A DNA stretch of 64,000 bases from the NCBI GenBank assembly GCA_047975205.1, contig JBKEDC010000043.1, positions 1-64,000 of the forward strand, read 5' to 3'. The notes beneath the pieces are model-generated. The model was given only the letters and a program-made list of their open reading frames with translations, was not told the origin of the DNA and ran no database searches. The stretch is from JBKEDC01 sp047975205. GTDB taxonomy: Bacteria > Bacteroidota > Bacteroidia > Bacteroidales > Prolixibacteraceae. The position numbers were made by a program, and so were the translations under genes. This document shows, piece after piece, positions 27,138 through 35,168 of the stretch (positions are counted from its first letter, which is position 1; each line of letters begins with the position of its first letter).

Positions 27138-27218
27138 AAAAAGGGAGAACAAAGATAGTCCTTTTTTAATCATATGCAAGGTCATAAAACAGCTTTACGC
27201 CTTATTTTTCTTATTCAT

Positions 27219-27674
27219 CTAGTCATTATCATCTCGAGGACCTCTACGAAAATCTTTAATCATTCGGAAACGGAAATCATTCTCAACCGGAGCAATAAGC
27301 ACTACTTTTTTTGCCGGAAGAACTTGCAAAAACTTAGCATTGTATTTTAAATTCAAATCAAGATCTTTCTGGGCTAAATCATTCATTTCCGTATTAATAT
27401 GCTGAAAGTCTTTTTCTGTCATTTTAGCATAATCATCTCTCAGTTGCTGCTCCATTTTTCTCCTTTGCTCATGCATTTTCCATCTAGCCTCATCAAATTC
27501 GTTATATATCGGCCAAAATCGCTGAGCCTCTTCCGGAGTTAAACTTAATTTATCGGTCATATAAGACACCTTTTGGGACTTGAATTGTTCAATCTGTTCC
27601 GGCGTAGGTTTACGCTGTGCCGAAACTATCGTTCCGGTCAACATTATTACTAAAAGTATTACAATTTTCTTCAT
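27219..27674 (-). CDS. Spy/CpxP-like periplasmic protein
   Basis: 151-residue exported protein: signal peptide MKKIVILLVIMLTGTIVSAQ, then an almost entirely helical, charged body with KLSLTPEEAQRFWPIYNEFDEARWKMHEQRR, resembling the LTxxQ-type periplasmic chaperones and metal sensors (Spy, CpxP, ZraP, CnrX group) in size and style. The C-terminus is basic and ends RRGPRDDND. It starts seven bases after the probable anti-sigma gene, so it is very likely the third member of a sigma/anti-sigma/periplasmic-sensor operon. No metal-binding histidine cluster is obvious. Confidence 0.75.
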   Translation of the reverse strand: MKKIVILLVIMLTGTIVSAQRKPTPEQIEQFKSQKVSYMTDKLSLTPEEAQRFWPIYNEFDEARWKMHEQRRKMEQQLRDDYAKMTEKDFQHINTEMNDLAQKDLDLNLKYNAKFLQVLPAKKVVLIAPVENDFRFRMIKDFRRGPRDDND

Positions 27675-27680
27675 CTCAAA

Positions 27681-28139
27681 TTATTCATTCATCATTCCTG
27701 AAATTACATCTAAATCACTCACATAGCAAGTTAATTCACTCAAAATAGCATCTGAATCTTTTGTATCAGACTCATCTGTAGATTCTAAATTATCTAGCAT
27801 AATTAAATCAGCCAAACTCGCATCACCCAAATACATACCGGCCTCGAACTCTGCCATATCATATGCGCTTTGCGCTTTACCGGCATTAATCAAATTTTGA
27901 GAAATTTGCTGGGCCGGGTATTTAAACAATAAAAGCACCAATATAAAACAAGCTGCCAAAGCTAATATTGGCTTAACTATACGAATGAATTTAGCGTGTG
28001 GTTTTTCTTCTGCCTCAAAAGCTTGAATGCGCATTTCCAACCTATCTTCTAGGGTTTCAAAATAATCATCAGGCATTTTAAAGCCCGAGTCAATATCCGA
28101 AATCTTTCTAATCTTTTTTATATTCTTGAAATCTGTCAT
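27681..28139 (-). CDS. Probable anti-sigma factor (single-pass membrane protein)
   Basis: 152 residues. A cytoplasmic N-terminal part (about 1-70, with the FKMPDDYFETLEDRLEMRI segment common in Bacteroidetes proteins beside ECF sigma genes), one transmembrane helix (about 74-93, ILALAACFILVLLLF), and an acidic periplasmic C-terminal part of about 55 residues. The position between an ECF sigma gene and a Spy-like gene and the membrane topology argue for an anti-sigma factor. There is no zinc-binding HxxxCxxC motif, so it is not a ZAS-type protein; the call rests on context and topology. Confidence 0.65.
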   Translation of the reverse strand: MTDFKNIKKIRKISDIDSGFKMPDDYFETLEDRLEMRIQAFEAEEKPHAKFIRIVKPILALAACFILVLLLFKYPAQQISQNLINAGKAQSAYDMAEFEAGMYLGDASLADLIMLDNLESTDESDTKDSDAILSELTCYVSDLDVISGMMNE

Positions 28140-28172
28140 AGTTTTTGTTTGACTATTTTTTCACTTAATGGT

Positions 28173-28733
28173 TTAATCGAAATCAATAATATCGCTATTC
28201 TTCATATATTCACTTATCTTCTTGACTGCATGGTGATATGATGCCTTAAGAGCTCCTTCACTTGTATCTAATATTTTCTCCATATCCTGATATTTCATAT
28301 CTTCATAATAACGCATATTAAACACTAAACGCTGTTTCTCCGGCAAAGAAGCAATAGCTTCTTGTAACTTCAGTTGTATTTCGTCGCCGTCAAAAAAACT
28401 GTCAGCCTGCATACTTCTTAATAAATGGTTCGAAGATTCTTCATCTCCCCCAAAACTTTTTTTCTTTCGTTGCTCAATAAAACTTAATGCTTCATTAGTA
28501 GCTATTCTATACAACCAAGTGTATAGACTTGAATCTTCTCGAAATCCGGCTATCCCATTCCACACCTTAATGAACGTATTTTGCAACACATCATCAGTAT
28601 CATCATGGCAAAGCACCATACGACGAACGTGCCAATACAGTCGTTCCTTGTAAAGCCCTACCAAGGCTCGGAAAGCTCGTTGCTTCTCTTTGCCGTGTTT
28701 CAGTTGTCGTATGATTTCTTTTTCTTCCTCCAT
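28173..28733 (-). CDS. ECF-type RNA polymerase sigma factor
   Basis: 186-residue sigma-70 family protein with only regions 2 and 4. Region 2 holds DDTDDVLQNTFIKVWNGI and LYTWLYRIATNEALSFI; region 4 holds LPEKQRLVFNMRYYEDMKYQDMEKILDTSEGALKASYHHAVKKI, a helix-turn-helix. It is followed by the anti-sigma and Spy-like genes with gaps of 33 and 7 bases, suggesting an autoregulated envelope-stress operon. No consensus vegetative promoter was seen in the 76 bases upstream. Confidence 0.94.
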   Translation of the reverse strand: MEEEKEIIRQLKHGKEKQRAFRALVGLYKERLYWHVRRMVLCHDDTDDVLQNTFIKVWNGIAGFREDSSLYTWLYRIATNEALSFIEQRKKKSFGGDEESSNHLLRSMQADSFFDGDEIQLKLQEAIASLPEKQRLVFNMRYYEDMKYQDMEKILDTSEGALKASYHHAVKKISEYMKNSDIIDFD

Positions 28734-28809
28734 AAGTTACTCGAACTTCCTGTTTTTCTTCGACTCTAATCTACAAAAAAGGTTTAACACACTATCTATT
28801 TATTCAAAA

Positions 28810-28845
28810 AAAAGAGATGCATTCATTGGTAAATGCATCTCTTTT
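28810..28845 (-). terminator. Terminator of the DUF4197 gene
   Basis: AAAAGAGATGCATT (28810-28823) pairs with AATGCATCTCTTTT (28832-28845) around an eight-base loop; on the minus strand a run of Ts follows. It lies 22 bases past the DUF4197 stop. Confidence 0.8.
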
Positions 28846-28867
28846 CACAACGTGTAGCAACACAAAG

Positions 28868-29632
28868 TTAGTTAAACACTTGTTCTAATATATCACTTGT
28901 TCGCTCAATGGGATCTTCTCGAATTAATTGCTCTTCCTCAGCAATTTTTAGAAACATACCGTCAACTGCTTTTTCTGTGACATATTTGGTTAAATCGGGT
29001 TCTATTTGTTTTTGCACAAAAGGTAGTGAATTATACTTGCCTATTATCGTTTCCCAATATGCCGGGGCATTAACCTTTCCCAAAGACTCTTCGATAATCG
29101 GACTAAAGTTTTCTGTTAATTCAGCCGTAGTATGTTTCTTTAGATATTCTGTTCCGGCATCATCATCGCCCGCTACAATGGAAACAGCATCTTGAATTGT
29201 CATTTCCGTAATGGCACTCGTAAATATATCGGCAGCCGATGAAGCAGCATCTTCAGCTGCCCGATTCAGCAATTCTACACCTTTATCTGCCACCGAACCA
29301 AGCCCGGCTTTACGCAAAGCTTTTTCCACCATTTGTATTTCTTCGGGAAATCCAATTTTCACTAAGCTATTCCCCAAGAAGCCATCGGTTGCAGATAACT
29401 CGGTAACACCTTTTGAAACACCTTTTACCAAAGCTTCTTTTAAACCACGACTAGCAGTTGATTGCGTGAGGTCTGAAAGATTTAATCCCGATAAATCCGA
29501 ATTATCTTCTGTTGAACTTGTTTCTGTTTCTGAGGTTGATGTTAAACCTTTCAATACATCTTTCCACGATTGAGCCTGAGCACTACAAGCCAAGACTGAC
29601 AATCCAATTAAAATAAATAATCTTTTTCTCAT
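28868..29632 (-). CDS. DUF4197 exported protein
   Basis: 254 residues from the ATG at 29632 (MRKRLFILIGLSVLACSAQAQ, a signal peptide; the upstream ATG at 29650 only adds MRKEFI). The body matches the DUF4197 family: TDGFLGNSLVKIGFPEE, a helical segment of Ala-rich text, ITEMTIQDAVSIVAGDDDAGTEYLKKHT, and a long C-terminal KYVTEKAVDGMFLKIAEEE. The cysteine in LACSAQAQ could serve as a lipidation site. Family function is unknown. It stands alone with its own terminator. Confidence 0.88.
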   Translation of the reverse strand: MRKRLFILIGLSVLACSAQAQSWKDVLKGLTSTSETETSSTEDNSDLSGLNLSDLTQSTASRGLKEALVKGVSKGVTELSATDGFLGNSLVKIGFPEEIQMVEKALRKAGLGSVADKGVELLNRAAEDAASSAADIFTSAITEMTIQDAVSIVAGDDDAGTEYLKKHTTAELTENFSPIIEESLGKVNAPAYWETIIGKYNSLPFVQKQIEPDLTKYVTEKAVDGMFLKIAEEEQLIREDPIERTSDILEQVFN

Positions 29633-29688
29633 AATAAATTCTTTTCTCATTTAGTAACTTAATAAAGACAAGATTTATTCGAAAAGGT

Positions 29689-30471
29689 TTAATTGTTTTG
29701 ATTAGACTGGATCATTAAGGTTAGTTCCTCAAAGGCTGACACGCTCATCTGTTCCGGACGCAGATTGAAAACATCCATGGTTTTCATTTCTTCTGTAGTG
29801 ATGAATTGTCGCAAAGAATTACGCATTGTTTTTCGGCGTTGATTAAATGCCATTTTTACCACTTGAATAAATAATTTTTCATCGCAAGCTAGTTTCTCCC
29901 TATCATTTCGCTTTAAGCGAATAACTGCCGATTTGACCCTTGGTGGCGGATTAAATACATTCTCGTGCACTGTAAAAAGGTATTCAATGTCATAAAATGC
30001 CTGTAGGATTACACTCAAAATGCCGTAAGCTTTTGAACCGGGACCCGTTGCCAATCGCTCCGCCACTTCCTTCTGAATCATGCCTACTACTTCCGGCACT
30101 CGGTCTCGGTAGTCCAACACCTTAAAAAATATCTGCGATGATATATTATAAGGAAAATTACCTATGATGCAGAACTTTTCAGGGAAATACTCCTCTAAAC
30201 GTAAACGTAAAAAATCTTTACTTATAATACGTGGTGACAACGCCGGATAATGTTCTTGCAGATAAGCCACTGATTCGGTATCAATTTCAACTACACTAGT
30301 AACAAACTCAGGCCTCTCTAACAAGTATTGCGTTAGAACGCCCATTCCCGGACCAATTTCCAGAACCTCACAGCCTTCTTTATTTTCTAAACTGTCAACA
30401 ATCTTTTTTGCTATGTTCAGGTCGATCAAAAAATGTTGACCTAAATTTTTCTTTGCGCGTACTAAACTCAT
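29689..30471 (-). CDS. rsmA: 16S rRNA dimethyladenosine transferase
   Basis: 260-residue RsmA/KsgA methyltransferase that dimethylates two adjacent adenosines near the 3' end of 16S rRNA during ribosome assembly. Motifs: N-terminal KKNLGQHFL (8-16), SAM-binding EIGPGMGVLTQYL (38-50), acidic VVEID (60-64) and catalytic NFPYN (105-109). Length is normal. A TATTTTTG sequence on the minus strand at 30500-30493 may be the -7 box; no clear -33 element was found. A core chromosomal gene, so the AT-rich part is not simply a mobile island. Confidence 0.97.
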   Translation of the reverse strand: MSLVRAKKNLGQHFLIDLNIAKKIVDSLENKEGCEVLEIGPGMGVLTQYLLERPEFVTSVVEIDTESVAYLQEHYPALSPRIISKDFLRLRLEEYFPEKFCIIGNFPYNISSQIFFKVLDYRDRVPEVVGMIQKEVAERLATGPGSKAYGILSVILQAFYDIEYLFTVHENVFNPPPRVKSAVIRLKRNDREKLACDEKLFIQVVKMAFNQRRKTMRNSLRQFITTEEMKTMDVFNLRPEQMSVSAFEELTLMIQSNQNN

Positions 30472-30732
30472 TTATATTTTTATATTTCGATGCAAAAATA
30501 CTTAAAATCAGGACATTGCATCTATTTTCCTCTTAATTATATCTTAATAAATAGACCAAAAAGACATCTATCAGTTAATTATCAAGCAATTAATACACAA
30601 ATTTCTTCTAACTGCCTGCTTCCTCTATTAAGAATGGCAGGAATCAACTATTTCTCACGTTATACTCACTTGAGGATTGATATAATCAGAGCTGATTTTA
30701 CGAATACTCAGAGCATATTGGAACAAATAAAT

Positions 30733-30740
30733 TACCTTTG
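30733..30740 (+). promoter_or_regulatory. Possible -7 promoter element
   Basis: TACCTTTG matches TAnnTTTG; no TTG at the right distance upstream. If real, transcription starts near 30747 and the next gene cannot begin at 30490, where its open frame starts. The interval 30472-30828 otherwise holds nothing I recognise. Confidence 0.4.
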
Positions 30741-30828
30741 CGTCAATTTTGTGCTCTGTAAACCAATTCTAACGAAAGATTTTTCTTTGAATTTTGGCAC
30801 ATGTATATGGAATAAATATTTTGAGATT

Positions 30829-31830
30829 TTGAAAAATTCGATTAAACAAACACTTAAGGTAGTCTTCTTTCTGGCTTTGAGCTGTTTTTTATTTTGGCTG
30901 GTATATAGAGGTCAAGATATTGACCAAATGAAATCTGTATTAGCAAATGATGTAAACTACAAATGGGTTTGGTTTTCGTTAGTGCTAGGCTTGCTTAGTC
31001 ATATCAGCCGATCCATACGCTGGATTATGCTCATCGAACCTTTAGGAAAAAGACCTCGCTTTATTAATAGCTTTCTATCTGTCATGGTTGGATATCTCAT
31101 GAACTTAGCCTTACCTAGAATGGGGGAAATATCACGATGTACGGCTCTTTCCAGATATGAAGGCATCTCGTTTACTAAGTTGGTTGGTACTGTTGTCATC
31201 GAACGAACGATTGATGTCATTATCATGCTGCTTTTTACTGCTTTTGTCATTTTAGCACAGTTCAAACAAGTGCTTCAGCTATTAGATAACAACCCGGAAT
31301 TGCATGAAAAAATAAATAACTTTTCATTTTCTCCTCTTGTAATAGGCATCATATTCAGCATTGTTATTCTCATTATTTGGCTCTGCATCAGACTTCGTAA
31401 CGGAAAACTTGGTCAAAAAGTGAAAACCGTAATTATCAACTTTATTGAAGGACTAAAAACAATCGGAGCTATGAAAAATAAATGGCTTTTTATTTTGCAT
31501 TCATTGTTTATTTGGGCAATGTATTTCTTAATGATGTATGTCATGTTTTTTGCTTTTGACTTTACCAGTCATCTTTCTTGGCTTGTTGGCTTAACTGTTT
31601 TTGTATTCGGAACATATGGCATGGTAGCCCCGGTTCAAGGTGGCATTGGAGCGTGGCATTTCATGGTTATTCAAGGATTAATCATATATGGAATACCCAA
31701 AGAAGATGGTTTAATTTTTGCGTTCCTCACCCATGGCTCCATGAATGCTATGATTATTATCGTAGGATTAATTTCTGTATTGCTCCTTCCTATTGTAAAC
31801 AAGAAAAATACTAATTCAATCAAAGTTTAG
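30829..31830 (+). CDS. UPF0104/lysylphosphatidylglycerol synthetase-like membrane protein
   Basis: About 333 residues from a TTG start at 30829 (reads LKNSIKQTLKVVFFLALS). The open frame continues upstream to 30490, but those 113 residues do not look like this family and span a possible promoter. About seven to eight transmembrane helices; text such as GLLSHISRSIRWIMLIEPLG, SVMVGYLMNLALPRMGEISRC and VQGGIGAWHFMVIQGL is typical of the LPG_synthase_TM/UPF0104 flippase-like family. It lacks a cytosolic transferase domain. Roles in lipid or glycan transfer have been proposed for relatives; none can be shown here. It overlaps the start of the next gene. Confidence 0.82.
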   Translation: MKNSIKQTLKVVFFLALSCFLFWLVYRGQDIDQMKSVLANDVNYKWVWFSLVLGLLSHISRSIRWIMLIEPLGKRPRFINSFLSVMVGYLMNLALPRMGEISRCTALSRYEGISFTKLVGTVVIERTIDVIIMLLFTAFVILAQFKQVLQLLDNNPELHEKINNFSFSPLVIGIIFSIVILIIWLCIRLRNGKLGQKVKTVIINFIEGLKTIGAMKNKWLFILHSLFIWAMYFLMMYVMFFAFDFTSHLSWLVGLTVFVFGTYGMVAPVQGGIGAWHFMVIQGLIIYGIPKEDGLIFAFLTHGSMNAMIIIVGLISVLLLPIVNKKNTNSIKV

Positions 31831-33080
31831 TGAATACCGAGTTATACATAGCACACAAAATATTTCTTTCCAAGGAAAATAAATCTCATCTTAGCAAGAA
31901 CGTTGTTAATTTAGCAGTTCTTGCTATCGGGCTAGGCATTGCTATTATTATTTTAGCAGTATCTATTGTTACAGGGTTTCAAAACGAGATCGAAGCCAAA
32001 GTTGATGGTTTCGCAGCTCATGCTCAGGTTGTAAACTATGATAGCAACAACAGCTACGAAACCTCTCCTATCGCTGTGGATACAAGTTTAGTAAAACAAT
32101 TGGAAAGCATTTCGAATGTACGCCATGTTCAAGCTTTTGCCACGAAGCCCGGCATCGTCAAAGTTGACGATGAGATTCAAGGTGTGATAGCCAAAGGTGT
32201 TTCACCAAATTTTGATTGGTCATTTTTCGAGAAAAATAAAGTGGCAGGCGAGACCATACCGTTGTCAGGTAAGCGAAGTAATCAAGCATGGATGTCTCAG
32301 GAACTGGCTAATTTATTAAAGTTGAAGCTCAATGATAAATTTCTAATGTACTTTCTAAACGAGGGAGAACAAGTTCCTCGCATGCGGCAATTTACTTTAT
32401 GTGGCATATATGGCACAGGTCTTGCAGAGTTCGATAAAATGTTTATGCTAGTTGACATACGACATATTCAAAGCCTAAACGATTGGAGCTCTAATCAAAT
32501 AAGCGGTTATGAAGTTTTTGTAGATAATTTAGATAATCTTTCTACTACATTAGGAAAAATTACCGGTCAGCTCGTCAAGCATATTAATGATGACGAAAGC
32601 CTATTACAAGTTATCGATATAAAGCAAAAATATCCCGGCATATTCGATTGGTTAAGCTTACTTGATATGAATTCTATTCTAATCCAAGTACTTATGATTT
32701 TAGTTGCCGGTTTTAATATGATTTCCGGATTACTAGTAATCATCATCGAACGAACGCAGATGATTGGCATCTTAAAATCAATGGGAGCCTCAACTCTCAA
32801 TATCCGCAAGGTTTTCTTATACTTGTCGGGTCTTTTAATTACTAAAGGATTGTTTTGGGGGAATCTTATTGGCATTGGTCTTTGCCTGATTCAGAAAGTT
32901 TTTCAAATTATTCCCTTGAACCCTGACTCATACTTCATTGATGCCGTTCCCATCCATTTAAGCCTTAGTACCATTCTATTGCTCAACTTGAACACTTTTA
33001 TCATTATTGTCATCATGTTATTGCTTCCATCATTCATCATTGGAAAGATATCACCGGAAAAAACGATCAGGTTTGAATAA
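31830..33080 (+). CDS. LolE/FtsX-type ABC transporter permease
   Basis: 416 residues with a GTG start at 31830 that overlaps the previous stop codon. Topology of the lipoprotein-release permeases: one N-terminal helix (about 25-50), a large periplasmic domain (about 55-275), and three C-terminal helices with the conserved GLLVIIIERTQMIGILKSMGAS cytoplasmic loop. No ATPase gene is adjacent; a LolD-like partner would be encoded elsewhere. Likely function: lipoprotein release from the inner membrane. The downstream Nudix gene overlaps its end. Confidence 0.87.
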   Translation: MNTELYIAHKIFLSKENKSHLSKNVVNLAVLAIGLGIAIIILAVSIVTGFQNEIEAKVDGFAAHAQVVNYDSNNSYETSPIAVDTSLVKQLESISNVRHVQAFATKPGIVKVDDEIQGVIAKGVSPNFDWSFFEKNKVAGETIPLSGKRSNQAWMSQELANLLKLKLNDKFLMYFLNEGEQVPRMRQFTLCGIYGTGLAEFDKMFMLVDIRHIQSLNDWSSNQISGYEVFVDNLDNLSTTLGKITGQLVKHINDDESLLQVIDIKQKYPGIFDWLSLLDMNSILIQVLMILVAGFNMISGLLVIIIERTQMIGILKSMGASTLNIRKVFLYLSGLLITKGLFWGNLIGIGLCLIQKVFQIIPLNPDSYFIDAVPIHLSLSTILLLNLNTFIIIVIMLLLPSFIIGKISPEKTIRFE

Positions 33081-33699
33081 TTCAGGCGTCTTTACTCTAG
33101 AAACTATCAGGAAAAAGCTCAATCAAACACTATTAGGCGAAATTGCTCATAAAAAGATGCTTCCCAAACATCGAAGCATTAAGGTTAGTAATAATGAAAA
33201 GGCAAATGCCAAGCATAGTGCTGTCCTTATACTACTTTATAGCGAGAATAATCAGCTTTATACCTATTTGATAGAACGCTCCACAAATATGAAACATCAT
33301 CCGGGAGAAATAGGATTTCCCGGAGGGGCTATAGAAGAACATGAAGATATTATAAGTGCAGCTATCAGGGAAAGTGAAGAAGAAATAGGATTAAAAAAAA
33401 ATCAGAGCGTGGTCATTCGAGATCTTAGCCCTATATATGTTCCTGCAAGCAAGTTTATAATACATCCGTTTGTCGCTTGGACTGAACAAAAAAACTTCAT
33501 CATAACTAGTCCTGACGAAATAAATCGTATCATTAGATTCCCCATACATGATTTTCTGAATGATAATAAGGTTACTCAAACAAAGGTAAAGGTTGGCAAT
33601 GAATATTTAGATGTTCCGGCATATGTATCTGATTATAATATTATATGGGGCGCTACAGCCATGATTCTGAGTGAACTAATGGAGCTTTTAAAACAGTAA
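33073..33699 (+). CDS. Nudix hydrolase (CoA pyrophosphatase type)
   Basis: 208 residues from a TTG start at 33073, inside the last codons of the permease gene; this gives MNNSGVFTLETIRKKL, whereas the ATG at 33007 would run deeper into the permease gene. The Nudix box GGAIEEHEDIISAAIRESEEEIG (about residues 84-106) is intact, and the preceding HHPGEIGFPGG is the UPF0035-type signature found in CoA pyrophosphatases such as NudL. It probably cleaves CoA or related nucleotides. Its stop codon abuts the stop of the convergent transglycosylase gene at 33700. Confidence 0.88.
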   Translation: MNNSGVFTLETIRKKLNQTLLGEIAHKKMLPKHRSIKVSNNEKANAKHSAVLILLYSENNQLYTYLIERSTNMKHHPGEIGFPGGAIEEHEDIISAAIRESEEEIGLKKNQSVVIRDLSPIYVPASKFIIHPFVAWTEQKNFIITSPDEINRIIRFPIHDFLNDNKVTQTKVKVGNEYLDVPAYVSDYNIIWGATAMILSELMELLKQ

Positions 33700-35157
33700 T
33701 CAGCTTTCACCGGGTATTAAATTACAATAGTGATGATAGGTATCTAATACTTTCGTTACATATTGATATGGCTCTTCACCTCTACAACTTCCATATTTCA
33801 CTTCCGGATCATTCACATACTCCGCCTTTGATTTATATCGTAGATAGTAATCTACATTATTCTCCCATACAATACTAATTTTCCCATATCTTTCAGCTAA
33901 ACGCTGAGCATCTCTCACATGCCCCAATCCTACATTGTAGGATGCCAACACAAACTTGATCCGCTCCTCCGGATTTGGAATATCTTCCACAAATACCTCA
34001 TCTAACCAAGTTAATAAACGTAATCCTACTTCAATATTTCCATTGGGATTCGTATAATCCTCTATATTAAATGTCTTCGCTGCATCAGGCATAATTTGCA
34101 TTAAACCTTGAGCCCCAACCCAAGAAGTAGCACTAGCATCAAAGTTCGATTCATTATATATAATGGCAGCTACTAATCGCCAATCCATACCATACTTTTC
34201 GCTTTTCGTTTTAATTAAGTCATCATAGGGAGAAAGCTTTCCTCCTTGTAGATTCGTGTACATATTCGCCGGTGAAATATATGCCCGACGCTTTAAGTAA
34301 TACTTTGTATATAAATTTCGGTAGGCCGTTGTTTGCATATAGCTCTGCAGCCAATCATTTAAATAGTATAAAAGTTCTTTATTCCCTTTTCTCACTACCC
34401 AAGCTGAATTTTGTTTAAAACTTATGGGAAGTTCAATATCGATATTTCCATAATAACCTTTATTAACCTCTGCAATATCTCTATGTGCAACAGTGTAATC
34501 GATAGCACCGGTTGACACATCAGCAATCAACTCCTCTACCGTTGTTATCGAATCTTGAATCACATGTATTGTACCACCAATTTCATCAGAAAGAGATTTC
34601 AATCTAGTAACATAACTTGAATTCAGAGGGACTACAAGTTTCTTATCTGCTAACTGAAGCTGCTCACGCACCATCATAGAATCTAGTTGGTCGGTTGGCA
34701 ATTGATACCATTGTTTAGGACGACGCTGAATCAACACCTGTTCCGAACTAGCTAGCGGAACTGTGAAATCAACAAGTTTTCGTCGTTTATTCGTAATGGT
34801 TATATCTTGTGCTACAAGATCATATACATCTTGATTAAGCCCCGTCAAAATACTTTGCATATTATCTTGAACATATAAATCCATTTGTACGCCAAGATCT
34901 TTGCAAAGCTGCTGGAGTATTTCATATTGGAAGCCCATCATGCGTCCTTTATAGGAGAAATAATCGATAGAATTATTCACTACTGCCACACGTATTTTCC
35001 CCTCCCTTTTTATCTTATCGAGCAATGTTTCTACATGCTGCTCTTTTTTCATCTGACTATAATCATAATCAAAAGACATAGACCTTAACTTCAACAAAGC
35101 TGCCACAATCAAGATGGCAACAATTATTGTAATGATAGCTGTTGTTTTCTTTTTCAT
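33700..35157 (-). CDS. MltF-type membrane-bound lytic transglycosylase
   Basis: 485 residues from the ATG at 35157. One N-terminal membrane anchor (about 6-24), a periplasmic solute-binding-protein-like domain (about 55-290, GKIRVAVVNNSIDYFSYKGRMMGFQYE), then an SLT domain (about 310-470) with the catalytic Glu in IIYNESNFDASATSWVGAQGLMQIMP and the later ASYNVGLGHV segment. It cuts peptidoglycan glycan strands non-hydrolytically; the first domain is thought to sense cell-wall fragments. It lies 11 bases after the putative porin gene and is probably cotranscribed. Confidence 0.92.
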   Translation of the reverse strand: MKKKTTAIITIIVAILIVAALLKLRSMSFDYDYSQMKKEQHVETLLDKIKREGKIRVAVVNNSIDYFSYKGRMMGFQYEILQQLCKDLGVQMDLYVQDNMQSILTGLNQDVYDLVAQDITITNKRRKLVDFTVPLASSEQVLIQRRPKQWYQLPTDQLDSMMVREQLQLADKKLVVPLNSSYVTRLKSLSDEIGGTIHVIQDSITTVEELIADVSTGAIDYTVAHRDIAEVNKGYYGNIDIELPISFKQNSAWVVRKGNKELLYYLNDWLQSYMQTTAYRNLYTKYYLKRRAYISPANMYTNLQGGKLSPYDDLIKTKSEKYGMDWRLVAAIIYNESNFDASATSWVGAQGLMQIMPDAAKTFNIEDYTNPNGNIEVGLRLLTWLDEVFVEDIPNPEERIKFVLASYNVGLGHVRDAQRLAERYGKISIVWENNVDYYLRYKSKAEYVNDPEVKYGSCRGEEPYQYVTKVLDTYHHYCNLIPGES

Positions 35158-35168
35158 ACGCACAGTTA

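Noticed and set aside
30490..30828. 113-codon N-terminal extension of the UPF0104-like protein
   Set aside because: The text does not resemble the family, contains a possible promoter element, and the membrane protein proper starts at about 30829.
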